A DNA stretch of 64,000 nt from Roseibium album (GCA_001404055.1 CXTY01000015.1:1-64000), one strand, 5' to 3'; shown: positions 8,034-18,127, counted from the stretch's first letter. The notes: a model not told the origin generated them from the sequence alone. Made by a program: numbers and translations.

Positions 8034-10162
8034 GGGCGCTGCTTTGCCTGCACAGATCGCGCCTGAGCTTTCATTGCTTCCAGCACTTTTTCCTTGGGGC
8101 CGTCAGCAACAATGACACCCCGATCCAGTACAATGAGCCTGTCGACAAGCTCCAGCAGGCTATAACGGTGGGTTGATATCACCAGTGACACGTCCGGTCC
8201 GAAAACCCTGTTCAAGTTCCCGATAAGTTGACGCTCCGTGGACAGATCAAGCGCGCCGGAAGGTTCGTCCAGAAAAACAATCTTTGGTTTTGACAAGAGC
8301 AGTCGCGTCATGGCAACTGCCTGCCTTTGTCCGCCAGACAGGTTCGACCCGCGTTCTCCTACCAAAAGATCATATCCACTGGGGTGCTGCATGGCAAAAT
8401 CATCCACGCCTGTCTTGCGTGCTGCTTCGATGATTTCCTCGTCGCTAACATTTGGTGATGCCAATTGAAGATTGTATTTCAAAGTGCCAGTGAAAAGATC
8501 AACAGTCTGCCCGACATAGGCGACCGCAGATCGAAGCTCTGCAGGATGGTATTGCCGCGCATCAATACCGTTCACGAGTATCCGGCCATCTGTCGGTTCA
8601 TAAAGATTGGCCAGCAATCGCCCTAGCGTTGTCTTGCCGGATCCAATCTTGCCGATCACTCCCACGCGTTCGCCGGTTTTTACGGAGAACGTTATATTGC
8701 CAAGAACATCCTTGTCCGTCTCAGGATATCTGAATGTGACGTGTTGAAATGCAAAATCGCCTGATACGACTTGTCTGCTCACAAAACCGGTGCTGGTTGG
8801 CCGCTCTTCAGCCTGGTTCATTATCCGGTCAAGAATTTTGACGGACAAAACAGCTTGCTTGAGGCGTGCCAATGTCAGTGCGATTTGCGAAAGCGGCGCA
8901 ACTGTCCTGCTCGACAACATGACAGTTGCTATGATTGCGCCAGTCGTGAGATTGCCTTCCGAGAACTCATAGGTTCCTGCAATGACGATGAATACGGTGA
9001 CAAGCTGCTGAAAAAACTGGGTGAGATTGAGCGCGGTCGACGACAGTTTCTTGATCTCAACTGACGTTCCCGAAGCGTTTTTTGTAAGGAAGCTCCACCT
9101 GGACAAGAGAGCAGCCTCCGCCCGCAGGGACTTGACCGTTTCCAGTGTTGAAATCGATTCGACCAGCAGTGCCTGACGCTGAGCTGACTCATTGGCGGCC
9201 CTTGCCACTTTCCTGCCAATTTGCGCTTGTGCAATCAGACCAATAATTGTTGCCAGCACAAATGCAATCGCCGGAATAATGAAAAGCCAGCCTGCTACGA
9301 GGTAAATCACGCCCAAAAAAACAAAGATAAACAAGGCGTCGATCAACGTAACGAGCGTATTCGACGCAAAAAACTCCCTAACAAAATCGATCTGGCTGAC
9401 CCGGCTGGCGTACTCACCCGTCGACCCGGCGGACTCCTTCATTTGCGAGTGCAAAACCTTGTCGAACAGCCGGTACGACAGATTTCGATCCAGCTCGCGC
9501 CCGGTTGTGTCAATGATTGAGGCCCGCACGGATTTGAGAAGCAAGTCAAACAACATGGCAAGTCCGACCCCAAGGGCAAGCGCCAGAAGTGTCGATGTCG
9601 CCTTGTTGGGAAGAACCCGGTCGTAAACGTTCATGATAAAGATTGGCGAGGCCAGTGCCAGGACATTGATGAAAAACGCCGCAATCGCGACGCTCGTGTA
9701 TCCTCGCCAAAACCGCTTCATCGGGCCCAAAAGCCAATGCGTGTGCTCGATCTGAGCAGAGCCGTCAGCCGAAGCCCGATCAGCGTCGTTCAGGTATATA
9801 AGGAAGAGCGAAAAAGTCCCGCGGAGGCGCCGATTGGCACCGGCAATCGGACGGATCGGTTTTGCAGGCTCGAACTGGATGGTGCCGTCGGCGTACCAAC
9901 ACAGACATGGATAATAGGAGGGGTCGGAAACTTGCTTGGAGCCTGCGGTATATCGCGCTTCAATTCCAATTCGTTCCAGAATCCTAACTATGTTGTCGGG
10001 AACATCAGTTTGAAATTCGGGAACACCTGCGAATAAAACAGTTTCAGACGTGGGGCGGCCAAAATGACGCGCCACTGTTTTGATAGCCCTCTTTAGACTC
10101 TCGGGGTCTATTTGAAGCTTTTCAGATTTGCCGTTGGTAGTTTTGTCAGTTTCCAACCACAC
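8030..10162 (-). CDS. Type I secretion ABC transporter/ATPase (LapB-like)
   Basis: Inner-membrane ATPase of a type I secretion system, 710 aa. The N-terminal ~145 residues correspond to a C39-peptidase-like domain that lacks the catalytic Cys/His pattern, as expected for exporters of RTX adhesins that bind but do not cleave cargo. A six-helix membrane domain follows (about 155-430), then a nucleotide-binding domain with Walker A GKIGSGKTT, signature LSGGQRQ, Walker B IVFLDEP and switch His in STHR. The start is GTG at 10162, 31 bp after the TolC gene. Cargo is most likely the adhesin at the left edge; the RTX nuclease at 28-32 kb is another possible cargo. Confidence 0.94.
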   Translation of the reverse strand: MWLETDKTTNGKSEKLQIDPESLKRAIKTVARHFGRPTSETVLFAGVPEFQTDVPDNIVRILERIGIEARYTAGSKQVSDPSYYPCLCWYADGTIQFEPAKPIRPIAGANRRLRGTFSLFLIYLNDADRASADGSAQIEHTHWLLGPMKRFWRGYTSVAIAAFFINVLALASPIFIMNVYDRVLPNKATSTLLALALGVGLAMLFDLLLKSVRASIIDTTGRELDRNLSYRLFDKVLHSQMKESAGSTGEYASRVSQIDFVREFFASNTLVTLIDALFIFVFLGVIYLVAGWLFIIPAIAFVLATIIGLIAQAQIGRKVARAANESAQRQALLVESISTLETVKSLRAEAALLSRWSFLTKNASGTSVEIKKLSSTALNLTQFFQQLVTVFIVIAGTYEFSEGNLTTGAIIATVMLSSRTVAPLSQIALTLARLKQAVLSVKILDRIMNQAEERPTSTGFVSRQVVSGDFAFQHVTFRYPETDKDVLGNITFSVKTGERVGVIGKIGSGKTTLGRLLANLYEPTDGRILVNGIDARQYHPAELRSAVAYVGQTVDLFTGTLKYNLQLASPNVSDEEIIEAARKTGVDDFAMQHPSGYDLLVGERGSNLSGGQRQAVAMTRLLLSKPKIVFLDEPSGALDLSTERQLIGNLNRVFGPDVSLVISTHRYSLLELVDRLIVLDRGVIVADGPKEKVLEAMKAQARSVQAKQRP

Positions 10163-10193
10163 CTATCGCTCTTTTCGCGGCTCAACCTGCGGA

Positions 10194-11627
10194 TCAGCGG
10201 ATTGGCCCCAGCAGATCCATGGGAAGACCGCTTTCCTGCCGGGTAGGAACCCTTGCGTAGGTTTCCGTCGGCTGCGTAGGCGGCACGTTAAATTCTTCTC
10301 GTGCATAGGCATCGGCTTGCTGAGGGGCGGTGAGCCCAAGCGTGTTCAGCAGTGAACCGGTAGCTGCCAGAAGTTTGTAGTCGGCAAAGAGCGAGCTGAA
10401 CTCAGCAGTGTACGCCAGCACTTCAACATTATATCGCGTGTTTTGAGCGTCCAGAACATCAAGCAAGGTACGCTGCCCGACATCAAACTGTTCGCTGTAA
10501 GACTTCACAAGCAGGGCATTTTGATTGGCCTGACGCCGAAGCGTTTGAGCAAGTTCCGCATTCCGTACGCGTTGATCCCAGGAATCACGAACTGATTCCT
10601 CAATCTCGCGATAGGTCTGGTGGAGAGCAAGACGCGCTTCACCTGCCCTGCGGACGTGCTCCTGCGTGTTCGCTTTAGCAATGCCGCCGTTATACAACCG
10701 CCAGCGCCCAACAACCCTCACCTGGAAATCATGAGTCCGGCCATCGTCGCCGTCAATGTCATACCCGGTTCGCGCACGGCCTTCCAGAAACAGCTCAGGG
10801 AGCTGCCCTGCCTTGGCAGCATTGACTTCCGCATCGGCGACATCAACATCTGCAGTAGCAAGATGAATGCGCGGATTCTGGCTTCTAGCCTTGCCTATGG
10901 CCGCGGCTACCGACTTCGGTAACCTGTTACGGACGCTCGGCGGCATGCTGGCAGACCCCATTGGCTTACCAACAAGTTTCAAGAACCGGATTTCGGCAGA
11001 GGACCTATCCCTTTCGGCCTCCTGCATGCGCGCAACAGCAGCCAGAACTCTTTCGCGAACTTGCTGACGATCCGCCTCAGTCAAGGCACCCGACGTGATA
11101 AGCGACGATACATTGCCTTCGATCTGCCGGTGAAAGTTGAGATTGCTGGAAGTCGCCCGGAGAATCTTCTCCTGAAGAAGGAATTCAAGGTATTCGCGCG
11201 ACACTTGCAGGCCAATGTATTCGCCGCGTTCCATCACTCTGAAGGAGGCGCTATCAACGCGCGCTGCCTGCCGGTTTTTTTCGGCCAGCCTGCCGCCACC
11301 ATTGAATATTGTCTGGGTAACGATTGCCGAGAACTCGGTCGGCGTCAAAGCATCGTCATCAGTGCCCAATGCACGCCGGGTGTCATTATCCAGCCTGCGA
11401 ACGCCAACGGACCCTTCAAGGTCCACTCGAGGCATGTAAAGGCCCCGCGCCTGGCGCAATTCGAATTCAATCGCTTCGCGGTTTTCAGCAGCTTGCCCGA
11501 TTTCAGGATTGCTTTCGACGGCCGTTCCAACCGCTTCATGCAAGGAAATAGCATTCGCAGGAGACCAGATAGCGACTGAGCTTAGAAGCAAACCTGAAAT
11601 TGCAGCCAGTCTTATCGCTTTAGACAT
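10194..11627 (-). CDS. TolC-family outer-membrane channel of the type I system (LapE-like)
   Basis: Outer-membrane export channel, 477 aa from ATG 11627 (MSKAIRLAAISGLLLSSVAI, a signal peptide cleaved near SPANA). I chose this start over 11669 because AGAGG lies 9 nt upstream and the signal peptide begins there. The two TolC repeats are visible: SLHEAVGTAVESNPEIGQA at the N-terminus and a second IHLATADVDVADAEVNAAKA half, plus FDVGQRTLLDVLDAQN near the C-terminus, a hallmark of TolC proteins. The C-terminal ~45 residues are Pro-rich and probably disordered. It is the first gene of the secretion operon. Confidence 0.93.
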   Translation of the reverse strand: MSKAIRLAAISGLLLSSVAIWSPANAISLHEAVGTAVESNPEIGQAAENREAIEFELRQARGLYMPRVDLEGSVGVRRLDNDTRRALGTDDDALTPTEFSAIVTQTIFNGGGRLAEKNRQAARVDSASFRVMERGEYIGLQVSREYLEFLLQEKILRATSSNLNFHRQIEGNVSSLITSGALTEADRQQVRERVLAAVARMQEAERDRSSAEIRFLKLVGKPMGSASMPPSVRNRLPKSVAAAIGKARSQNPRIHLATADVDVADAEVNAAKAGQLPELFLEGRARTGYDIDGDDGRTHDFQVRVVGRWRLYNGGIAKANTQEHVRRAGEARLALHQTYREIEESVRDSWDQRVRNAELAQTLRRQANQNALLVKSYSEQFDVGQRTLLDVLDAQNTRYNVEVLAYTAEFSSLFADYKLLAATGSLLNTLGLTAPQQADAYAREEFNVPPTQPTETYARVPTRQESGLPMDLLGPIR

Positions 11628-11796
11628 TCGTAAAAACCTCTGACTGCGCAAATAATTACGCAAATCCATACATTAGCGCCATGTTTGGGCGGAGCTTACA
11701 CTCAAATGTGACTCTCAGGCAACCGGGCCGCTGCCCACAGGACAACAACTTTTTCAGATGTTGCAGTAAGACAACATTGCGCGTATTGATTACTAT

Positions 11797-12450
11797 TTAC
11801 TGAACAATCACAAGATCACCAACGCGAGTACTGTCAAATAAATGAACAATGTCATCATTGGTTAGCCTGATGCAACCAGAGGATACCGCCTGTCCTATCG
11901 TCCATGGCTGATTCGTTCCGTGAATTCGGTACAGCGTATTTCCAAGGTACAAAGCTCTGGCTCCCAAAGGATTTTCTATTCCACCTTCCATGCGTGCAGG
12001 AAGGTTTATTCCCTTGGCCTTTTCCCGTCGGCGCATTTCAGCGGGCGGTGTCCAGGACGGCCATTCAGCCTTTCGCGTGACCCGCTCCTGCCCTTTCCAG
12101 GAAAATCCTTCCCGCCCAACACCAATGCCATATCGCATAGCCTTACCGTCTCCCTCCATTCGGTAGAGCCGTTTTTCGGTGGTGTTTATGACGATCGTTC
12201 CTTTGCGATGGCTGCCTGGATACGAGACGAGTTCACGAACGACGGGAGCCTTTCCCTTTATTCCAAAACCGGGACGAGACTTTTTCCCTTCTTTTCTAAC
12301 CCAGGCGTTTCGAGCCGGATCGAAAACCAGAACCGATTCCGCGCGCGCATCCATTTGCATTTTCAAGCCAATTGGCGCTGGAAAGACAATCAAAGTGAGG
12401 AGGAGCGTTAACCCGAATAGGCTCAAGCAAGTAACGAGAATCTTTGTCAT
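11797..12450 (-). CDS. L,D-transpeptidase (YkuD domain, ErfK/YbiS type)
   Basis: Periplasmic enzyme that forms 3-3 peptidoglycan cross-links or anchors proteins to the wall. The N-terminus is a signal anchor (ILVTCLSLFGLTLLLTLIVF). The YkuD domain occupies about residues 85-217, with the conserved HGTNQP loop and the catalytic motif SSGCIRLTN (Cys nucleophile). The start is uncertain: ATG at 12450 or GTG at 12462, neither with a clear ribosome site. Single gene on the minus strand; no obvious coupling to the secretion operon, which begins 170 bp further on. Confidence 0.9.
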   Translation of the reverse strand: MTKILVTCLSLFGLTLLLTLIVFPAPIGLKMQMDARAESVLVFDPARNAWVRKEGKKSRPGFGIKGKAPVVRELVSYPGSHRKGTIVINTTEKRLYRMEGDGKAMRYGIGVGREGFSWKGQERVTRKAEWPSWTPPAEMRRREKAKGINLPARMEGGIENPLGARALYLGNTLYRIHGTNQPWTIGQAVSSGCIRLTNDDIVHLFDSTRVGDLVIVQ

Positions 12451-12462
12451 GGCGATGGACAC

Positions 12463-12781
12463 GGTCCCTGCATAGGTATTGGTACAAACATTGACGTAGA
12501 GATCGCCGAGTCCAATTGAACTCGATTACATGATGTTGCCACTTGTTTCTCAATCGGTCCAGCCACGCACAATCACCAACTCCAAAGCAGTCGCTGTCAC
12601 TGCAAGTACTCTGGGTGCACCGCAAGTGTCGCCCTTGATCAAGGGGGGGGTGATTACAAGGCAAAGCAAGTCGGTCAATTAACCGACGACATCAAGTTTC
12701 AACGGATGTCGTGATTTGGGAATTACAAAGGCAAAGGTGCCACCGAACACAGCGTAAAAATCGTAATATTGAAGGGTCAGC
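12463..12781. other. Intergenic region without a recognisable gene
   Basis: About 320 bp between the transpeptidase and the degenerate GGDEF gene. It contains a run of eight G near 12643-12650 just after a CTTGATCAAG palindrome. I see no ORF with a ribosome site, no RNA gene and no strong terminator. It presumably carries the transpeptidase promoter. Confidence 0.4.
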
Positions 12782-13543
12782 TCAAATCGCGGCAGCTGCG
12801 GTCGGATAACCAGACATGTTCGAGAATATCAAGGGCTCGCTCGATTCTGAAGAGGTCAACTGACTGCCGGCCTTTTGAAACATGTCTTCAATGCTCAGTT
12901 TGTCGTCGAAAGAGATCCCACCAACCCTCACATTGAAAGCGCTTTCGCTCTTTTCAGTTTCGACATCAATGTTGCTTGATACCAGCAACATCCTATTCCC
13001 GATTTGCCGCGCCTCCTCTTCGTCTGCTCCTGACAGATATACTGCAAACATGTCTGGGCTTATTCTACCAACGAGGTCCGTCGAACGTACTTCAGACATG
13101 ATTTTTGCTGCAGTGAGACTGACTACTTCTTCGTTCGCCATATATCCGTATTTGGAATAGGCCGACTGCGGAACCGTTACACGCACCATTAAAAACGCAC
13201 CAGCCGACTTGTCGGCCTCGGCCCCTTCATTCAGCTTTAGATCCAACATCGAAGCAAATGCTCCAGCTGTGGGCAGCCCGGTAAGACGGTCATGAGAGGC
13301 CAGACGGTTCATCTCGCGTCGATGCGACCCGATTTTGCCTTGAAGATAAATGACCCACGATAACAACGGGACAGCAACAACCAGCATCAAGACAGACGTG
13401 CTTATGGCACCGTGTGTAACCGGCGTAAGATTGTCAAAAAACAAAAGAACATAATTTATCAACGCGGCGATTATCAAAAATCCCGCTAAACAACTGGCAA
13501 GGAACACAAAGATCTTGTTAATACCGCTTATTTGTTTCGGCAT
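12782..13543 (-). CDS. Membrane protein with degenerate GGDEF domain
   Basis: The start at ATG 13543 (MPKQISGINKIFVFLASCL) has GGCGGAG upstream; earlier in-frame ATGs lack one. Two membrane helices (about residues 9-35 and 43-65) precede a GGDEF-fold domain that opens with the usual HDRLTGLPTAGAFASML. The active-site motif is lost: where RxGGDEF is expected the protein reads RISPDMFAVYL, so it cannot be a normal diguanylate cyclase and also lacks an RxxD inhibitory site I can recognise. Such proteins act as receptors or partners in c-di-GMP signalling in other systems; here no EAL domain is attached. A link to the Lap-type system 1-8 kb away is speculation. Confidence 0.75.
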   Translation of the reverse strand: MPKQISGINKIFVFLASCLAGFLIIAALINYVLLFFDNLTPVTHGAISTSVLMLVVAVPLLSWVIYLQGKIGSHRREMNRLASHDRLTGLPTAGAFASMLDLKLNEGAEADKSAGAFLMVRVTVPQSAYSKYGYMANEEVVSLTAAKIMSEVRSTDLVGRISPDMFAVYLSGADEEEARQIGNRMLLVSSNIDVETEKSESAFNVRVGGISFDDKLSIEDMFQKAGSQLTSSESSEPLIFSNMSGYPTAAAAI

Positions 13544-13686
13544 CCAAAACTCCGCCATCATAATTCGGCAATCTAGATTTAGCATACAAACGTGATAAGA
13601 ACATGAAATTGCGAAATGAAAAATAGGATGTTTCTAACGAGGTTCTTCAAATTGTTGCGTTCAACATCGAGGCAAAACCGCGCCCG

Positions 13687-14442
13687 TCAGTACTTTAGGT
13701 TCCAGGCGTCTTGCCCTTTGAGAAAACCTGCCTTCGCAAGGTAATCCGGCAGGCTTTCAATCGAGGGTAGAACTATGTCGGCGTGACCAGTTAGCTGCGC
13801 CTCAGTTGCAGGGCCGGTTAACACAGCAACGCTCAAGCCGACATCGGCATTGCGTGCACAATCCATGTCATGCGTGCTGTCACCAACGAAAATGACCTGC
13901 GCCGGATTGATATCGAAACGTTCGCAAAAGCCATGCACCATTCCTGCTTCCGGCTTTCGTCCGAAACCGCTGTCAGAGCCGCAGACGAAATCAAACAGCG
14001 TCATCGCTGAAGCTTCCTGAAGCTGCGCCACGGCTCCGGCTTCGTAGTCGTTTGTCGCAACGCCGAGCTTGAAATCAAGCTGTCGCAGTTCGGACAAGAC
14101 CTTGACCAGATCGCAAGTCGGAACAGCGGGCAAGTGATCATAAATTTCGTGATTCAGGTCGACAATTTCCTGAAGGCTGCGCCCCGGCAGCAATTTCCAC
14201 CAAGCTTCGTTCACTTCGTCCGCACTCGCGTTGACAATAAGCGAGCCGGTTTCAAATTTTTTGTTCTTCCTGTCAAAACCACATACATGCGCAAGCTGGT
14301 CCTTGAGCAACTCGTTGTCACCGGCAAGAGCATCAAACATGCGGTCACAAAAATAGGCCCAGGTGTCGGTGAAACCGAAGAGCGTTCCATCCTTGTCAAA
14401 TAGAATGGCCTTGAAAGGCATTGGCGATGGGTCTCGTGTCAT
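13687..14442 (-). CDS. HAD-family hydrolase, phosphoglycolate-phosphatase-like
   Basis: Cytosolic haloacid-dehalogenase phosphatase of about 251 aa. Motif I is AILFDKDGTL, motif II GVATND, and motif III/IV FVGDSTHDMDCARNADVG with the Mg-binding Asp residues. The cap domain lies between. Substrate cannot be read from sequence; the family includes phosphoglycolate and related small phosphate-ester hydrolases. Start taken at 14442 (weak GGATCAGG upstream); 14421 (MPFKAILFD) is equally possible. DUF454 lies 85 bp upstream on the same strand. Confidence 0.85.
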   Translation of the reverse strand: MTRDPSPMPFKAILFDKDGTLFGFTDTWAYFCDRMFDALAGDNELLKDQLAHVCGFDRKNKKFETGSLIVNASADEVNEAWWKLLPGRSLQEIVDLNHEIYDHLPAVPTCDLVKVLSELRQLDFKLGVATNDYEAGAVAQLQEASAMTLFDFVCGSDSGFGRKPEAGMVHGFCERFDINPAQVIFVGDSTHDMDCARNADVGLSVAVLTGPATEAQLTGHADIVLPSIESLPDYLAKAGFLKGQDAWNLKY

Positions 14443-14527
14443 TCCTGATCCAGATTTTCCAGAATGTCTGCTTTTCGGAGCCTTCAGATAATTTGTCAGA
14501 AGAACGGGCATTGCAAACAGATCTGCG

Positions 14528-14923
14528 TCACGCAGCAGCGCCAGGGCGGCTTAAAATAAACATTCCGGCACCTGTCAGACAAACCGCTTGCACGATCAAC
14601 ACCCAAAGCGGCACGGAAAGAACGAGGCTTACACCAAATACGGAAACCATCATCGCGATGGCGATTACCTTGTATCGCGTGGCGATCGCACCATTTTCGT
14701 GCCAGTCAGCAATGACCGGCCCAAACAGCCGGCTGTTTTCCAAAAGCGCCTGCAGCTGAGGCGAACTTTTGCCGAATGCAAAGGCAGCCAGGATCACAAA
14801 GGGTGTGGTTGGAAGCACAGGTAAAACAGCGCCAAGCAAACCAAGCGCCAGTGCTATCGCACCAACTCCAAACCACACTACTCGTAATGCTCCAGGACCG
14901 ATCTGCCCCACCAGAAAATTCAC
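14528..14923 (-). CDS. DUF454 (YbaN) family inner-membrane protein
   Basis: A 131-aa membrane protein with the YbaN/DUF454 hallmark GAVLPVLPTTPFVILAAFAF near residue 30, followed by the amphipathic stretch containing LLENSRLFGPVIADWHENGAI and two further membrane helices. Start is GTG at 14923 behind AAAGGT. The biochemical function of the family is not known to me. It may be co-transcribed with the HAD gene downstream. Confidence 0.9.
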   Translation of the reverse strand: MNFLVGQIGPGALRVVWFGVGAIALALGLLGAVLPVLPTTPFVILAAFAFGKSSPQLQALLENSRLFGPVIADWHENGAIATRYKVIAIAMMVSVFGVSLVLSVPLWVLIVQAVCLTGAGMFILSRPGAAA

Positions 14924-15086
14924 CAGGTGATACCTTTCATTTGGATTTTTGGAAGCGGTTGGTGATGTCAGGATAAATACGCGGCCAGACGCTGAACATA
15001 AAACTCAACTTATTGCCATGCGACCAATTCGCCAGTGCACAGAGATCCGGACCCTCTGGGTTTTTCAATGCAACAGGGCGCGGCCT

Positions 15087-16484
15087 CTAGTGGCTCGGAC
15101 CAATCATTTTTTCAGGGCGCACGAGTGCATCGAATTCCGCGCCCGACACATAGCCAAGATTAAGCGCTTCCTCGCGAAGAGAGGTCCCTTTCTTGTGAGC
15201 CGTCTTGGCAATTTCGGTTGCCTTGTCATAGCCGATAGCAGGCGCAAGAGCTGTCACCAGCATCAATGAGCGTTCCATCAAGGCAGTGATATTGGCCTCA
15301 TTAGCCGTGATGCCGGATACACATCTATCAGTGAAGCTGTTGGATGCATCGGCAAGCAGACGAATGGACAGCAACATCGTGTAGGCCATGACCGGCTTAT
15401 AAACATTGAGCTCAAAATGACCCTGGCTTCCGGCGAACGAAATCGTCGCGTTGTTGCCATGAACCTGGGTACACACCATGGTCAGCGCTTCACACTGCGT
15501 GGGGTTCACCTTGCCAGGCATGATCGAGGAACCCGGTTCGTTTTCCGGCAGTGACAATTCGCCAAGGCCGGATCGCGGGCCGGAGCCGAGGAAACGAATA
15601 TCGTTGGCAATCTTGAAGAGCGACACGGCGACCGCGTTGAGCGCACCATGCGCATAGACATAGGCATCGTGAGCTGCAAGAGCTTCGAACTTATTGGGTG
15701 CGGTTCTGAATGGCAGGCCGGTGATCTTCGTAACTTCTGCCGCAAATCCCTCGGCGAATCCTTTCGTAGTGTTGAGCCCGGTCCCGACAGCGGTGCCGCC
15801 TTGCGCGAGATCATAGAGGTCATCGGCAGCTTGCCTGACCCTTCGAATTCCAGCCCCGACCTGCGCCGCGTATCCACTGAACTCCTGACCCAGTGTCAGC
15901 GGTGTCGCGTCCTGTGTGTGCGTCCGGCCGATCTTGACGATGGCGGACCACTCTTCGGATTTTGCATCCAAAGCTGACTTCAGGTGCGCCAGCGCCGGCA
16001 GCAGGCTGCGCTGAATTTCTCTGGCGGCCGAAATATGCATGGCTGTTGGAAATGTGTCGTTCGACGACTGGCTCATGTTGCAGTGATCATTTGGATGCAC
16101 CGGAGACTTGGACCCAATGACACCGCCCAGTATTTCGATGGCCCGGTTTGCGATCACTTCGTTGGCGTTCATGTTCGACTGTGTGCCTGACCCGGTTTGC
16201 CAGACAACGAGCGGAAAATTATCATCGAACTTGCCGGCTGCGACTTCTCCTGCAGCCTGCTCTATGGCCTCAGCAAGATCAGGCGCCAGTTTGCCCTGCT
16301 GCGTGTTGACGCGCGCTGCCGCCTGTTTGATCACACCAAGCGCGTGCACGAGGGGGAGCGGCAAGGTTTCGCCACCAATAGGAAAGTTGATCAGGGATCG
16401 GGCTGTTTGAGCGCCGTAATACTTGTCGGCTGGAATCTCCAGAGCGCCAAAGGAATCGGATTCAGTACGAACGTTTTGGGACAT
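15087..16484 (-). CDS. fumC: Fumarate hydratase, class II
   Basis: Fe-independent fumarase of the TCA cycle (fumarate + water to L-malate), 465 aa, the usual family length. Signature [16 protein letters not shown] is intact, as are the substrate-site motifs [19 protein letters not shown] and [20 protein letters not shown]. The start is ATG at 16484 ([15 protein letters not shown]) with CGGAAG upstream; an in-frame GTG three codons earlier is less likely. The gene stands alone on the minus strand. Confidence 0.97.
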   Translation of the reverse strand: MSQNVRTESDSFGALEIPADKYYGAQTARSLINFPIGGETLPLPLVHALGVIKQAAARVNTQQGKLAPDLAEAIEQAAGEVAAGKFDDNFPLVVWQTGSGTQSNMNANEVIANRAIEILGGVIGSKSPVHPNDHCNMSQSSNDTFPTAMHISAAREIQRSLLPALAHLKSALDAKSEEWSAIVKIGRTHTQDATPLTLGQEFSGYAAQVGAGIRRVRQAADDLYDLAQGGTAVGTGLNTTKGFAEGFAAEVTKITGLPFRTAPNKFEALAAHDAYVYAHGALNAVAVSLFKIANDIRFLGSGPRSGLGELSLPENEPGSSIMPGKVNPTQCEALTMVCTQVHGNNATISFAGSQGHFELNVYKPVMAYTMLLSIRLLADASNSFTDRCVSGITANEANITALMERSLMLVTALAPAIGYDKATEIAKTAHKKGTSLREEALNLGYVSGAEFDALVRPEKMIGPSH

Positions 16485-16635
16485 GATTTCCACTTCCGAT
16501 CATAGCCGGGCTCAAAACCCGCAAAAATGTGGCTGCGAAACAGTGCAGTCGCTCAAAAACGATATAGGCAGCCAACCGCCAACTGCCAGTTTTCTTTCAT
16601 CTGACACGTGGTCGAACCGCAGAATGACAATGTTC

Positions 16636-17970
16636 CTATGGCCGTCCGCTCGGCCAGGTGGTGTGCAGATCGTCAATTACAAAAGTGTGGGCGTGTTTCT
16701 TGCCTGCTGCATCGTTCAAGTGAGGGTGTTCAGCTGGCAGGTCCGGATGATTGTGAACAACAACACTGTCATCATCCGCTGGCCACTGACGATATGCAAA
16801 GACGACCCCACCAATTGCGATCATGGCCAAGGTGTACAGGGCGGCGGGCAAACCTGCTGCACTGCCGAGCCAACCAGCCAGAGGATAGGTGATCAGCCAA
16901 CACCCGTGCGACAGCGCGAACTGGGCCGCAAAGACCATGGGCCTGTCATCGGGTTGTGCCGAATTGCGCAAGAGCCTGCCCGTAGGAACAAGAATTGCTG
17001 AAGTGGCGCCGCCGATCAAAACCCATGTAATCAGCAAAACAGGCCATACCCAATCCGCTGGAACATTTGAGACAAGAGCAGCAAACGCCAACAAAATCAG
17101 AGGCAAAAAAGCCGCTGCTGAAATCATAACCGTTCTGTCTTTCAGCAACAGAAGAAGTCGGGGAATGGTCAACGCCATTGCCATCGAACCGCCTCCATAG
17201 GCCGCCATCGCAAGAGCAAGATCCGCGTCCAACTTGCCCAACAATTCCTTGATGAAAACAACCGTGTTGACGATAACAATCGCGCCCGCCGCAGACACAA
17301 CCAGGCTGAGCCCCAGCAAACCACGCAAGCGGGGCGTTCGGAGATAAATCCGCAAGCCTTTTGCGGTGCGCTGAAGCGGAGACTCCGAATTGGCAAGGCT
17401 GTAAGCGGGCAAGGTCACGGTGAAGATCAGCGAAGCGGACAGGAAAAAGCCAATCACCGTTCCGCTGAACAACCCCTGAAAACCAATCAATCCTATAAGA
17501 ACCGCAGCAATTACAGGACTGAGCAGGTTTTCCAGATCATAAGCAAACCGAGATAGGGACAGCGCATTCGTGTAGTCGTTCTCATTCGGCAGGATATCGG
17601 GAATGGTTGCCTGAAAAACCGGCGTAAACCCGGCTGAGGCCATTTGCAGCACGGCGATCAGCACATAAATTTGCCAGACTGCGTCGACAAATGGCAGAGC
17701 GATCGCCGTTCCGGCCCGCAAGAGGTCCAGCACAACGAGATATTTCCTGCGCGAAAATTGCGCGGCAAAACCTGCTGCAATCGGTGAAATACCGACATAG
17801 ACGATCATCTTGATCGCCAGGGCCGTGCCAATCACCACACCCGCATCCGCCCCGGCGAGATCATAAGCAAGGAGAGCCAGCCCAACAGTCATCAGGCCGG
17901 TCCCGAAAAGGGCTATGACCTGAGCTGCAAACAAGTGACGGAATGTGCGATTTGATAGGACTGAAAACAT
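16636..17970 (-). CDS. MFS transporter with His-rich cytosolic tail
   Basis: A 444-aa twelve-helix major-facilitator protein of the EntS-like group (start MFSVLSNRTFRHLFAAQVIA). The C-terminal ~40 residues after the last helix are rich in His and acidic residues (VVVHNHPDLPAEHPHL and, further on, KKHAHTFVIDDLH), suggesting a metal-binding or regulatory tail. Substrate is unknown; export of a metal or metal-chelating compound is a guess from the tail only. About 160 bp separate it from ada, both on the minus strand. Confidence 0.85.
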   Translation of the reverse strand: MFSVLSNRTFRHLFAAQVIALFGTGLMTVGLALLAYDLAGADAGVVIGTALAIKMIVYVGISPIAAGFAAQFSRRKYLVVLDLLRAGTAIALPFVDAVWQIYVLIAVLQMASAGFTPVFQATIPDILPNENDYTNALSLSRFAYDLENLLSPVIAAVLIGLIGFQGLFSGTVIGFFLSASLIFTVTLPAYSLANSESPLQRTAKGLRIYLRTPRLRGLLGLSLVVSAAGAIVIVNTVVFIKELLGKLDADLALAMAAYGGGSMAMALTIPRLLLLLKDRTVMISAAAFLPLILLAFAALVSNVPADWVWPVLLITWVLIGGATSAILVPTGRLLRNSAQPDDRPMVFAAQFALSHGCWLITYPLAGWLGSAAGLPAALYTLAMIAIGGVVFAYRQWPADDDSVVVHNHPDLPAEHPHLNDAAGKKHAHTFVIDDLHTTWPSGRP

Positions 17971-18127
17971 CGTTTGCCGGCACTGATCGAGAAATCGAAT
18001 CTGGTCTTTCTCACCAATTCATACGCCTTGCTATTTGATGATACCAGCGACGAATTTGACGTTGAACCTGCATAACCTTCTATCGTGAAATGTTTTCAGA
18101 TATTTTGCCACGATGCGTCTCATCTAC

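Noticed and set aside
6774..8066. 430-codon plus-strand frame across the HlyD gene
   Set aside because: Antisense shadow of a clear HlyD protein; no ribosome site and no recognisable product.
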